This document shows, one piece after another, positions 27,675-36,816 of a stretch of 64,000 bases of DNA. The notes under the pieces are model-generated. The model saw only the letters and a list, made by a program, of their open reading frames with translations, was not told where the DNA came from and searched no databases. Numbering within the stretch: position 1 is the stretch's first letter; the number at the start of each line of letters is the position of its first letter. Position numbers and translations under genes: made by a program. The DNA comes from Bacteroidota bacterium (lineage in GTDB: Bacteria > Bacteroidota > Bacteroidia > Flavobacteriales_E > Vicingaceae): the NCBI GenBank assembly GCA_013112545.1, contig JABFGJ010000002.1, positions 310,001-374,000 of the forward strand, given 5' to 3'.

Positions 27675-28927
27675 TGAAGTTTTTAAGGCAGTGGCTGATT
27701 GATAAGTTTTTAGGTTTTGGAGTTAATGAGTTTTATAGTGAATTTATAACGGTTGCTATTTTACTAATTGGAGTTTTAATAACTGGAATAATTGTAGATA
27801 AAATTGCTCGAGAGATCTTGTTAAGCACTTTTATTCGAATAGCTAAAAAGAGTAAAACAAAGCTCGATGATATATTAGTAGAGAAGAAAGTATTTGCAGC
27901 AATAGCCCATTTAGCTCCAGTAATTTTTATCTTTTATTTCATTCCTGGCATTTTTGATCATCATGAAGTCATAATAGATTATTCTAGTAGATTGAGTGGA
28001 GTGATTATTATTATAGCCACAATGGTGATAATTTTTAGAGTTTTAGATTCATTACGAACCGTTTTAGAGTTTATACCTAGCTTTAAAGATAAACCGCTTA
28101 GGAGTTATTTTCAGCTAGCCAAAATTGTCATTGGAATAATTTTAGGAATTTTAATATTATCCATTATTGCCAACAAGTCTATCATTTACTTTTTTAGTGC
28201 ATTTGGGGCAATGACGGCTGTTGTTTTATTGGTATTTAAAGATACCTTGTTGGGCTTTATTGCAAGTATTCAATTGTCAGCCAACGACATGATACGAGTA
28301 GGGGATTGGGTGCAAATGGACAAATATGGTGCAGATGGAGATGTAATTGAGATAAACCTTACAACAGTCAAAGTAAGAAATTGGGACAAAACGATTTCAA
28401 CAGTTCCGACCTATTCATTTATTTCAGATTCATTTAAAAACTGGCGAGGTATGGAAGAAACAGGAGCAAGACGTATTGCTCGATCTGTTTATATTAACCA
28501 AAATTCGGTTAGATTCTGTACTGATGAAATGATAAATAGATTCAAAAAAATTCACATTCTTAAGCATTATGTAGAAGAACGACAAGCTGAAATAAAGATA
28601 TATAATGAGGTAAATAAGATAAATACAGAGGAAGTTTCTAATGGCAGAAGAATGACTAATTTAGGTACATTCAGAGCGTATTTGTTAGAGTATATCAAGC
28701 GGCACCCAAAAATAAATAAGGACTTAACAATTTTGGTTAGGCAATTAGCTCCCACAGAAAAGGGAATACCAATTCAGATATATGCTTTTTGTTCAGACAT
28801 TGCATGGGTTAACTATGAAGCAGTACAATCTGATATTTTTGATCATACCTTGGCTGTGATTTCTCAATTTGATTTAGAAATATTCCAAAGTCCTAGTGGT
28901 GGTGACTTTAAACAGTTGTTAAAGTAA
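27671..28927 (+). CDS. MscS-family mechanosensitive channel (YbdG-like)
   Basis: About 418 residues when started at ATG 27671, which overlaps the previous stop as ATGA; the frame is open to 27647. There are about five membrane helices in residues 20-195, then the MscS core: pore-lining helix FSAFGAMTAVVLLVFKDTL, and the beta domain ANDMIRVGDWVQM, DGDVIEINLTTVKVRNWD and TVPTYSFISDSFKNW. Length and C-terminal region fit the E. coli YbdG (MscM) subgroup. It would release solutes on membrane stretch and is the last gene of the run begun by the AIM24-like gene. Confidence 0.9.
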   Translation: MMKFLRQWLIDKFLGFGVNEFYSEFITVAILLIGVLITGIIVDKIAREILLSTFIRIAKKSKTKLDDILVEKKVFAAIAHLAPVIFIFYFIPGIFDHHEVIIDYSSRLSGVIIIIATMVIIFRVLDSLRTVLEFIPSFKDKPLRSYFQLAKIVIGIILGILILSIIANKSIIYFFSAFGAMTAVVLLVFKDTLLGFIASIQLSANDMIRVGDWVQMDKYGADGDVIEINLTTVKVRNWDKTISTVPTYSFISDSFKNWRGMEETGARRIARSVYINQNSVRFCTDEMINRFKKIHILKHYVEERQAEIKIYNEVNKINTEEVSNGRRMTNLGTFRAYLLEYIKRHPKINKDLTILVRQLAPTEKGIPIQIYAFCSDIAWVNYEAVQSDIFDHTLAVISQFDLEIFQSPSGGDFKQLLK

Positions 28928-29115
28928 GGGTGAAGTATTTTTAGTTAAGTATTATTTTTGTATTATTATAAATATTTTAAAAATCAAACCATTTTTAAAT
29001 GAGTTTTTGCCAACCAGTACTAATCATAATGAAAGATGGAATTCAAGTAAATAAGGTTACAGTTGTTTTAAATAAAGTAAACTTAAACATAGACTTTCCT
29101 CCTAGTAGCTTTAAA

Positions 29116-32028
29116 ATGGTTCGTTTTGAGCAATTTAATGCGTATAAGCAAATAAAGTTTTTGCTGATTATTTTGCTTGCATTATGTTTTTTAGATGTAA
29201 AATCACAGGAATGGAAGTCGAAAGCCACAAATAATACAGCCGCTAGGGCTGGGGCACTCTCATTTTCAATGAATGGGAAGGGTTATGTAGGGTGTGGAAC
29301 AAATGGAACTATACTAAAGGATATGTGGGAATATAATTCCACTACAAATTCATGGTCACAAGTTGCGAATTTTATGGGATCCCCTCGAACAGGAGTAAAT
29401 GGTTTTGTAATAGGAAACTTTTTTTATGGGGGACTTGGTTGGGATTTAAATATAAATAATTCTTTATATGATATGTATAGATATAATCCTGCAACAAACT
29501 CATGGACATCGATTGCAAATTATCCTGGCTATGGGGCAAGGGTTAGTTTTGCAACTAGCACACCAACAAGGGGGTATGTAGGGGGAGGGATTAAAGGTAC
29601 AACTACTCCATATGCAAATGATTTTTGGGAATACAACCCTACTACAAACTCATGGAGTTCACTAGGGTTTATACCATTAGGCCCAAGAGCTAGCGGAATA
29701 GCTTTTTCTTATAATGGTTATGTTTATTTTGGTTTGGGGCATAATAATAGTGTCGATTTTAATGATTTGTGGAGATATAACCCAGCTAACAATTCATGGT
29801 TACAAATGGCTAGTTTTCCTGGTACAGGAAGGTTAGGCTCTTTAGTTTTTGAGTTAAATGGGAAGGTTATTGTTGGTGGTGGTCATCGATTAGGTGTTGG
29901 AGTACCACTTAGTGATTATTATGAATATGATATAGTTTCTAACACTTGGAAGCCGATTTGTGGCTTTCAAGTTGGGAATAGAACTGGTTCAAGTAGCTTT
30001 GTAATTGGAAATAAAGGATATGTGACAACTGGCAGAATGGGTTCAGGAAGTTCACAATCTTTTTTATTCGATCTTTGGGAGTTTAATCCTAACCCATATT
30101 ATGTTAACGATACATTATTATGTAGCGGGGACTCAATTACGTTTAACGTAGCTAGTGCAGGTGCTACTTATCTTTGGCATGACGGCTCAAGTCTCCCTAC
30201 ATATAAGACAAAAAATGCTGGAATATTTTGGGTTAATGTTACACAAAATAACTGTACAGTAACTGATACATTTAAGGTAAGGACCAATTCAAGTTTTAAC
30301 CTTGATTTAGGCCCTGATAGTACATTGTGTTTTAGTGACACAATAAGCTTTGACATTACAAATATTGGAGCAAGTTATTTATGGGAAGACAATTCTACAA
30401 ATCCAAAACGAAAAGTATTTCAAACAGGGCTATACTGGGCAGAAGTTACGATAGGTAATTGCACAATACGCGACTCTATTTTTGTCACCGTTCTTCCGGA
30501 TATTACATTAGATTTAGGCCCTGATAGCACATTGTGTTTTAGTGACACAATAAGCTTTGACATTACAAATATTGGAGCAAGTTATTTATGGGAAGACAAT
30601 TCTACAAATCCTAAACGAAAAGTATTTCAAACAGGACTATACTGGGCCGAAGTTACGATAGGTAATTGCACAAAACGCGACTCTATATTTGTAACTGTTC
30701 TTCCGGATATTACATTAGATTTAGGCCCTGATAGCACATTGTGTTTTAGTGACACAATAAGCCTTGACATAACAAATACTGGAGCAAGTTATTTGTGGGA
30801 AGATAATTCTACAAATCCAAAACGAAAAGTATTTCAAACTGGTCTATACTGGGCAGAAATAACAAATGGATATTGTAAGCGAAGAGATTCATTAATCGTT
30901 ACAGTATTACCAGAATTGACATTTAGTTTAGGTAAAGACACAGTATTTTGTGGAACAGTTAATTTAACAATCGATATTACTACACCCGGAGCTAGCTACT
31001 TATGGGAAGATAATTCAATTAGTCCACTAAGAACTATAACTCAACCTGGTTTGTATTGGGTTGAACTTTCAAAAGATGGGTGTAAGAAGCGAGACTCGAT
31101 TAGAATAACAAAAAGTAATACATTAAACCTTTTTATTGGAAATGACACGACTATCTGCTATAATGAATCAATTTTACTAGATCCCAAAATAACTAGTGGA
31201 AGTTTTTTATGGCAAGATGGTAGCGTAAATCAGACTTATACCGCAAAGTTTTCTGGATTGTATTGGGTAGAAGTAAACTCTATGGGCTGCATGAGTAGAG
31301 ATTCTATTCAAGTTACTGTAAACCCAAAAATTGATTTAGAATTAGGCAATGACACCGGATTGTGTGTAGGTGATAATATATTGCTTAGTAATCAATTAGC
31401 AAGCACAGGTACTTTTCTTTGGAATGATGGGTCTAATGGTATCAGTTTATTAGCTTCTAATCCTGGTCTGTATTATGTGCAATTAAATCAAGGGGATTGT
31501 TATGAACGAGACTCTATTAATATTATAGAATATCAATCGCCTCAAATAAACTTACCAATTGATACTTTTATTTGCTTAGATGAAAGTTTTGTTTTGGATG
31601 CTTTTTTCGAAGGAGCAAGTTACCTCTGGAATACAGGCTCTATTAGCTCTAAGCTAGTTGTTTTAGATTCAGGACTGTATTCTGTTTCAGTTACAAATGC
31701 TTGCGGAACCATTAAGGATAGCATTTATATTGATGGAAAAGATTGCAACTGTAGGATTTACTTGCCAAATGTAATTACACCTAATAATGATGGATTAAAC
31801 GATGAGTTTATTCCTGTTTACCAATGTGAAATTGCTGAATATGAATTATTAATTTTTAATCGCTGGGGCAATTTGCTCTTTACTTCAACAAATGTAGATT
31901 TAGGGTGGGACGGTAGGTTTCAAGGTGAAAATGCATCGCTAGGCTCTTATGTATATACTATAAAGTTTAAAGTAGAATCAGAAAATAAATACCGCAGATA
32001 CTTGGGTTCTTTTACCATTCTAAAATAA
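29116..32028 (+). CDS. Large adhesin-like protein: Kelch repeats, Ig-like repeats, type B T9SS domain
   Basis: About 970 residues from ATG 29116, which provides a signal peptide (FLLIILLALCFLDVKSQ); an in-frame ATG at 28999 would add 39 unlikely residues. Residues about 20-330 are Kelch/beta-propeller repeats (WEYNSTTNSW, YRYNPATNSW, WEYNPTTNSW). From about residue 396 come seven Ig-like repeats of about 69 residues; the first three are nearly identical. The C-terminus (about 880-970: LPNVITPNNDGLNDEFIP, LLIFNRWGNLLF, GSYVYTIKF) is the gliding-motility-associated CHU_C type B sorting domain. It is expected to be exported by T9SS and displayed at the surface. Confidence 0.9.
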   Translation: MVRFEQFNAYKQIKFLLIILLALCFLDVKSQEWKSKATNNTAARAGALSFSMNGKGYVGCGTNGTILKDMWEYNSTTNSWSQVANFMGSPRTGVNGFVIGNFFYGGLGWDLNINNSLYDMYRYNPATNSWTSIANYPGYGARVSFATSTPTRGYVGGGIKGTTTPYANDFWEYNPTTNSWSSLGFIPLGPRASGIAFSYNGYVYFGLGHNNSVDFNDLWRYNPANNSWLQMASFPGTGRLGSLVFELNGKVIVGGGHRLGVGVPLSDYYEYDIVSNTWKPICGFQVGNRTGSSSFVIGNKGYVTTGRMGSGSSQSFLFDLWEFNPNPYYVNDTLLCSGDSITFNVASAGATYLWHDGSSLPTYKTKNAGIFWVNVTQNNCTVTDTFKVRTNSSFNLDLGPDSTLCFSDTISFDITNIGASYLWEDNSTNPKRKVFQTGLYWAEVTIGNCTIRDSIFVTVLPDITLDLGPDSTLCFSDTISFDITNIGASYLWEDNSTNPKRKVFQTGLYWAEVTIGNCTKRDSIFVTVLPDITLDLGPDSTLCFSDTISLDITNTGASYLWEDNSTNPKRKVFQTGLYWAEITNGYCKRRDSLIVTVLPELTFSLGKDTVFCGTVNLTIDITTPGASYLWEDNSISPLRTITQPGLYWVELSKDGCKKRDSIRITKSNTLNLFIGNDTTICYNESILLDPKITSGSFLWQDGSVNQTYTAKFSGLYWVEVNSMGCMSRDSIQVTVNPKIDLELGNDTGLCVGDNILLSNQLASTGTFLWNDGSNGISLLASNPGLYYVQLNQGDCYERDSINIIEYQSPQINLPIDTFICLDESFVLDAFFEGASYLWNTGSISSKLVVLDSGLYSVSVTNACGTIKDSIYIDGKDCNCRIYLPNVITPNNDGLNDEFIPVYQCEIAEYELLIFNRWGNLLFTSTNVDLGWDGRFQGENASLGSYVYTIKFKVESENKYRRYLGSFTILK
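30301..31545 (+). repeat. Tandem 207-bp repeat array inside the adhesin gene
   Basis: Units start at 30301, 30508, 30715, 30922, 31129 and 31336, all exactly 207 bp (69 codons) apart; a seventh, diverged unit begins near 31546. Units 1-3 are almost identical in DNA (LDLGPDSTLCFSDTIS), while units 4-7 keep only the pattern LxLGxDTxxC...YLWxDxS...GLYWVExxxxxCxxRDS. The first three therefore arose or were homogenised recently. Confidence 0.95.
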
Positions 32029-32092
32029 ATAAACTAAAGTTGGTTAGATTATTTAATCGCTCCTTAAAAACATCATAACCATTTATTTATTA

Positions 32093-32251
32093 ATGAACAA
32101 TACCAGTACGAATGTATCTAATCATTACATTCTAGATACTCAGGATTCGGATTTACTTATCAATATTAGTGGATATACCTCGGGTATTTATTCTGTTTCA
32201 CTTGTCGTAGATGGAGTTTACAGAGATTTTAAGACATTTACGATTTATTAA
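32093..32251 (+). pseudogene. Remnant of a secreted protein C-terminus (T9SS-like tail)
   Basis: A 52-codon open frame ending in the strand pattern INISGYTSGIYSVSLVVDG, then YRDFKTFTIY. This is the usual last part of a Bacteroidota secreted-protein tail (SGIYxVxLVxDGxxxxxKxFxIx). It has no signal peptide and the first residues are Asn/Thr-rich. It lies between two T9SS genes and looks like a 3' fragment of a lost cargo gene. Confidence 0.65.
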
Positions 32252-32262
32252 ACTTGTTTATT

Positions 32263-32910
32263 ATGAAAAAAATAACACTTCTTTTTTTAGTTTTAATTAG
32301 TATTGGTCAAATCAGAGCTCAGCAAATAACGAATACCTTCCCTGATTCAATTCATATTCAAACAAATATGGAATTTGAAATTCTGACAACCTTTCCATGG
32401 AATGTAGGTCCTCCGCCTCATTTTTGTGGAGATATTTTTGGAGTAAGCGATAGCTTAATAGGGAATACGATTATTTATGATTTTTATTTTGAGATTTCTG
32501 GAGTAAAAAGTTTCGGGTCTTCATGCGCTAGATGGGATACAATTAATCATGGAGTATTAAGTCCGGGTAATTATACTTTAATTGGATTTTGGAATTATCG
32601 TGACTCAATTGTTTCTCCTGATACTACTTTTAGGTATGCATCAGACACCATAAGTATTTATGTATCTAACACTACTTCTATAGAAAAGAAAGCAAGAAAT
32701 TCCCTCTCTATATCTCCTAACCCGATTAAATATAAATTTAAAATTTGGAATAAGGATGACCAGCGAATAGAGAAAATAGAAATTTGGGATTTAACAGGAA
32801 AACTTATTAAAAGCATACCCTATGACTTAAATGAAATAGATGTTTCTATTCTACCGAACGGGATTTATGTATTAAAAATAATTTCTACTGATGGAAGCAT
32901 CACAATTTAA
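32263..32910 (+). CDS. Small T9SS type A cargo protein with shortened tail
   Basis: About 215 residues from ATG 32263 (an in-frame TTG is at 32254). Signal peptide MKKITLLFLVLISIGQIRAQ, a short beta-rich domain (about 21-135), then a type A sorting domain (SLSISPNPIKYKFKIW, IEIWDLTGKLIKSIP, LPNGIYVLKI). The reading frame stops at GSITI; the same frame continues past the TAA as KIVKSN and stop. Changing TAA to AAA would restore a normal basic end (TIKKIVKSN). The gene may have lost the last residues needed for T9SS recognition. Confidence 0.75.
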   Translation: MKKITLLFLVLISIGQIRAQQITNTFPDSIHIQTNMEFEILTTFPWNVGPPPHFCGDIFGVSDSLIGNTIIYDFYFEISGVKSFGSSCARWDTINHGVLSPGNYTLIGFWNYRDSIVSPDTTFRYASDTISIYVSNTTSIEKKARNSLSISPNPIKYKFKIWNKDDQRIEKIEIWDLTGKLIKSIPYDLNEIDVSILPNGIYVLKIISTDGSITI

Positions 32911-32936
32911 AAAATTGTGAAATCGAATTAAATAAA

Positions 32937-32977
32937 AAAATGGCATTAGAGTTTAAATAAATTTCTAAGGCCATTTT
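32937..32977 (+). terminator. Likely terminator after the small T9SS gene
   Basis: Arms AAAATGGCATTAGA and TCTAAGGCCATTTT pair with one mismatch around a 13-base AT-rich loop. It lies between two convergent genes and could serve both. Confidence 0.6.
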
Positions 32978-33055
32978 CGATGTTAAACAATTGCATAATA
33001 AAACAGTAGTATTTCTGCCTTTTTCTTATCTACTTAGTCAACCTTTAAAAAGTAT

Positions 33056-33784
33056 TTACTCTACAGTGATGTTTTCTAAATTTATACGTGAAAGCTCTTG
33101 AAGCTGATTTGATTCAAGGTCGTGACCGAGTGACTCTAACGGTGAATTCTTTTCAACAGGCTCGTAATTGATATAATCTACAAATCGAATTCCACCCACA
33201 AAACGTTCGTTTATTGCCTTGCGAAACCGAAGTCCACCATCATTTACTTGAAAAGAGTATGCTAGATAATCTATACTAAAATCATTGGTATCAAACCAAT
33301 AAATATATTTGTCTTGATAGTCTTCACCTCCTCCTTCTTTCTTAAAGCTAATCCTTAGCTTATGGTATGCATGACCTTCAATTTCCTCTTCACCTAAATA
33401 TTCTTTTATCACTGCTTCGTCATTGAGCTTGTATGGTAATAATGCAAAATAAAATACGGAGTTTATTGATTCTATGTATTTAAAAGCCATACTGTCTTCC
33501 ACAGGAAAGTGATTGTTATTTACTAATCTTTCAAATCCGTTGTTCGTATATATGTCTTCTATTTCTTGTTCTTTATCAATGAATAAACGACTCATTTTCC
33601 AGCTATCTTTTTTGCGAATAACTTCATAGTGTTTATCTCTAAAATCAAAAGTGATTTTCGCATTATTATACTTGCCATTTCCCGAATACCTTATGGATTC
33701 TTCAATGATTTTATCTGCGTCTGGTTTGCTTGTGCAGGAAACTAGTGTTATGCTTAAAAAGCAAATAGAAATAAATTTTAACAT
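33056..33784 (-). CDS. DUF6503-like lipoprotein
   Basis: A 242-residue lipoprotein from ATG at 33784, with signal MLKFISICFLSITLVSC and the lipid-attached Cys17; the frame is open to 33853, but the terminator of the neighbouring operon lies in that stretch. The sequence (ADKIIEESIRYSG, KITFDFRDKHYEVIRK, FALLPYKLNDEAV, GLRFRKAINERFVGGIRFVDYINY) fits the DUF6503 group of Bacteroidota lipoproteins, which resemble outer-membrane lipoprotein-sorting folds (LolA/LolB-like). No function is established. Confidence 0.75.
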   Translation of the reverse strand: MLKFISICFLSITLVSCTSKPDADKIIEESIRYSGNGKYNNAKITFDFRDKHYEVIRKKDSWKMSRLFIDKEQEIEDIYTNNGFERLVNNNHFPVEDSMAFKYIESINSVFYFALLPYKLNDEAVIKEYLGEEEIEGHAYHKLRISFKKEGGGEDYQDKYIYWFDTNDFSIDYLAYSFQVNDGGLRFRKAINERFVGGIRFVDYINYEPVEKNSPLESLGHDLESNQLQELSRINLENITVE

Positions 33785-33801
33785 TGTGAGAATAATAAAA
33801 A

Positions 33802-33824
33802 AAAGTCCCGAAACTCGGGACTTT
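33802..33824 (-). terminator. Terminator of the fatty-acid oxidation operon
   Basis: A perfect 10-bp stem AAAGTCCCGA / TCGGGACTTT with a 3-base loop, followed by a T run on the minus strand, 20 bases after the acyl-CoA dehydrogenase stop. Confidence 0.88.
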
Positions 33825-33843
33825 AAAATAATTGATAATTTGC

Positions 33844-35616
33844 TTAATAACAATATTTATTTTCTGCTATCATCTTTTCTGCAATTTTTCTTCTTGCTTC
33901 TTTGGTGTTATATGGGTCCACTTTTGAGAATCGTTTTATTCCCATTAACATGGCTCTTTGTTCATCTCCCTCAGCAAATGAATTAATTGCTTCCTTTCCC
34001 CAAATAAAAACTCGATCTGCAGCATCATATAAGTAACACTCAAGCATTTCTTTTTGCAAGGAATATTCTTTGTTTAGAATTTTCATCTTTTCTATACGAA
34101 GTAACATCGACTCACAAATATATGCTTCCATAGCAATATCGGCGACATTCATTAAAATTTCTTGCTCTTTGGCTAATGAAGTAGTAAATTCTTTTGCAGC
34201 TGCCCCAGCAGTCAATAAAACCGCTTTTTTCATATTCTCAACCGTTCTTTTGGCTTTAGAAAACTCTGTGCTATCGTCAAAGTCGAAGTCAGGAATTTCT
34301 AACAATGATTCACCAACTGCTTGTGCCGGACCTAAAATATCTAGTTCTCCTTGCATGGCTCTTTTTAGGATAATATCAACCGTTAGCATACGGTTAATTT
34401 CATTTGTCCCTTCAAAAATCCGATTAATTCTAGCATCTCGATAAGCTCTTTCCATATCGGCTTCAGCTGAATAACCCATGCCGCCATATACCTGAACTCC
34501 TTCGTCAACTACATAATCTAATGTTTCAGAACCATGAACTTTTAAGATAGCGCATTCTGCTGCATATTCTCTCAACCCTCCTAGTGTTGCCTCTTGTTTA
34601 TCTTTCCCCTCCGCAATTAAGGCATTGATTTTATCATCTATATTTTGACTCAAACGGTATAGAGCAGATTCAGTTGCAAAACATTTTATAGCTTGCTCAG
34701 CCAACTTGTATTTAATAGCGCCATACTTTGAGATAGGTCGTCCAAACTGCTCTCTTTCGTTGGCATAATTGACTGTTCTTGAGGTAGCTGCTTTAGAAGC
34801 ACCTAGAGCTGCTCCAGCTAATTTCGCTCTACCAATATTTAAGATGTTTAATGCAATTTTAAAACCCTCGTTTCTTTTTCCCAATAAATTTTCGACTGGA
34901 ACTTTTACATCATTAAAAAAGATTTGACGTGTGGAAGATCCTTTAATACCCATTTTAGCTTCTTCTGGATTCATTGTAATTCCAGGCATATCGGCTTCTA
35001 AAATAAAAGCGCTTAAATTTTCATCATCTCCAATTTTTGCAAATACCGTTAAAACATGGGCAAATCCACCATTGGTAATCCACATTTTCTGACCATTTAA
35101 GATGTAATGCTTGCCGTCTTCAGTAAGTATTGCTTTAGTTTTTCCTGAGTTAGCATCAGAACCTGAGCCTGGCTCTGTTAAACAATAACATCCTTTCCAC
35201 TCACCACTTGCTAATTTTGGAATAAATTTTTGCTTTTGCGCCTCAGTTCCATAATACAAGATTGGTAGCGTTCCAATGCCTGTGTGTGCTGAAAGTGCAA
35301 CGGCAAAAGAATATCCTGCACCTGTTACTTCTGCGGTAAGCATAGAAGTAACAAAGTTCTTCCCAAAGCCACCGTATTCCTCTGGTATAGAAATTCCACA
35401 AAGTCCTAATTCACCAGCTTTAGTGATCAACCCTGGCATTAAACCTTCTTCCATTTTGTCGATTCTATCGATAACTGGATACACTTCTTGGTCTAAAAAA
35501 TCTTGACAGCTTTGAGCAATCATTCTTTGCTCTTCGTCAAATTGCTCTGGAATGAAAATGTCATTCGCGTCAGTTTCTATTATTAAAAACTCACCACCTT
35601 TAATTGATTTACTCAT
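33844..35616 (-). CDS. Acyl-CoA dehydrogenase (long form)
   Basis: A 590-residue FAD enzyme for the first step of beta-oxidation. N-terminal helical domain, middle beta domain with YCLTEPGSGSDANS and WITNGGFAH, and C-terminal helical domain with REQFGRPISKYGAIKYKLAEQ and the catalytic Glu402 in RIFEGTNEINR. The extra C-terminal region (about 430-590) is typical of VLCAD/FadE-type proteins in Bacteroidota and Bacillus. It is the last gene of the operon, 11 bases after the thiolase gene, and is followed by a strong terminator. Confidence 0.95.
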   Translation of the reverse strand: MSKSIKGGEFLIIETDANDIFIPEQFDEEQRMIAQSCQDFLDQEVYPVIDRIDKMEEGLMPGLITKAGELGLCGISIPEEYGGFGKNFVTSMLTAEVTGAGYSFAVALSAHTGIGTLPILYYGTEAQKQKFIPKLASGEWKGCYCLTEPGSGSDANSGKTKAILTEDGKHYILNGQKMWITNGGFAHVLTVFAKIGDDENLSAFILEADMPGITMNPEEAKMGIKGSSTRQIFFNDVKVPVENLLGKRNEGFKIALNILNIGRAKLAGAALGASKAATSRTVNYANEREQFGRPISKYGAIKYKLAEQAIKCFATESALYRLSQNIDDKINALIAEGKDKQEATLGGLREYAAECAILKVHGSETLDYVVDEGVQVYGGMGYSAEADMERAYRDARINRIFEGTNEINRMLTVDIILKRAMQGELDILGPAQAVGESLLEIPDFDFDDSTEFSKAKRTVENMKKAVLLTAGAAAKEFTTSLAKEQEILMNVADIAMEAYICESMLLRIEKMKILNKEYSLQKEMLECYLYDAADRVFIWGKEAINSFAEGDEQRAMLMGIKRFSKVDPYNTKEARRKIAEKMIAENKYCY

Positions 35617-35627
35617 ATTCTTATTTT

Positions 35628-36812
35628 TTATAACATTTCAAAAATTCCGGCTGCACCTTGTCCTGTTCCAACACACATGGTTACCATACCGTATTTTTTA
35701 TTTCTTCTTTTTAATTCATTAAACAGTTGAACAGATAATTTTGCTCCTGTGCATCCAAGTGGATGCCCCAGAGATATAGCTCCACCGTTTACGTTTACTA
35801 TCTCAGGATTTAAGCCCAACTCTCTAATAACGGCTAAAGATTGTGAAGCAAAGGCTTCATTCAATTCGATGAGGTCGATATCGGATAACTTCATTCCTGC
35901 TTGTTTTAAAGCTTTTGGAATCGCTTTCACAGGGGCAATTCCCATTACTCTAGGGTCAACACCTGTTGCCGCATAAGTAATTAGTCTAGCGATGGGCTTT
36001 AAATTGTACTTTTTAACCATTTCTTCTGAAGCAACCATAACAAAGGCAGCACCATCTGATGTTTGTGAAGAATTTCCAGCAGTTACAGAACCCCCTTCTG
36101 CAAATACAGGGCGTAATCTGGCTAAAGCTTCTACAGAAGTTCCTTTTCTAGGACCCTCGTCCACAGTGAACATCGATTCGCTTGTTTTCTTTTTACCATC
36201 TTCATCCAAGTAATTTCTTTTGACTAGAATTGGTGCGATATCATCTTTAAAAGTTCCATTTTCTATCGCTTTTAAAGATCTCATGTGCGAATTGTATGAA
36301 AACTCATCCTGATCTTCTCTGCTAACCTTGTAGTCTTTTGCAACAGCTTCTGCTGTAAGACCCATTCCCCAGTAATAAGTTGGATTTTTTTTGGCAACAT
36401 CAGCGTGTGGAACAATTCTCCAGCCTCCCATTGCCATGGTTGACATGGATTCAATTCCACCGGCAAGTATTAAACTACCCATGCCGTTTTTGATTTTAGA
36501 ATCGGCGATAGCAATTGTTTCTAGTCCAGAAGAACAATATCGATTGACTGTCATTCCAGGTACATTAATTTCGTTTAAAGCCATTAAGGCAACTAAACGC
36601 CCGACATTTAAGCCCTGTTCCGCCTCAGGAGTTGCATTTCCTACAATGACATCATCAATTTCTTTAGGATCTATTTGCGAAACATCTTTCATTAGGTGTT
36701 GTATCACTTGAGCTCCAATTTCATCTGGTCTTGTAAATCTCAAAGCTCCTCTTCCTGCTTTTGCAACAGCTGAGCGATACCCTGCTACTATATATGTGTC
36801 CATTTTCTTCAT
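35628..36812 (-). CDS. fadA: Acetyl-CoA acyltransferase (3-ketoacyl-CoA thiolase)
   Basis: A 394-residue thiolase that cleaves 3-ketoacyl-CoA with CoA in the last step of beta-oxidation. The nucleophile Cys93 is in NRYCSSGLETIA, the active-site His350 in GGAISLGHPLGCTGA, and the second Cys380 in MCVGTGQGAAGIFE. The start at 36812 is 4 bases after the FadN-like gene. Together with its neighbours it forms a complete beta-oxidation cassette. Confidence 0.95.
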   Translation of the reverse strand: MKKMDTYIVAGYRSAVAKAGRGALRFTRPDEIGAQVIQHLMKDVSQIDPKEIDDVIVGNATPEAEQGLNVGRLVALMALNEINVPGMTVNRYCSSGLETIAIADSKIKNGMGSLILAGGIESMSTMAMGGWRIVPHADVAKKNPTYYWGMGLTAEAVAKDYKVSREDQDEFSYNSHMRSLKAIENGTFKDDIAPILVKRNYLDEDGKKKTSESMFTVDEGPRKGTSVEALARLRPVFAEGGSVTAGNSSQTSDGAAFVMVASEEMVKKYNLKPIARLITYAATGVDPRVMGIAPVKAIPKALKQAGMKLSDIDLIELNEAFASQSLAVIRELGLNPEIVNVNGGAISLGHPLGCTGAKLSVQLFNELKRRNKKYGMVTMCVGTGQGAAGIFEML

Positions 36813-36816
36813 GCTT

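Noticed and set aside
28999-29115. N-terminal extension of the large Kelch/Ig protein
   Set aside because: Starting at 29116 gives a normal signal peptide; the upstream 39 residues would bury it.
30301-31545. Regular repeats considered as a CRISPR array
   Set aside because: The repeats are 207 bp, coding, in frame and without unique spacers; they are protein-domain repeats.
34070-36711. Several + strand open frames of 73-124 codons opposite the thiolase and acyl-CoA dehydrogenase genes
   Set aside because: They lie wholly inside well-supported genes on the other strand, have no start context and resemble no family.
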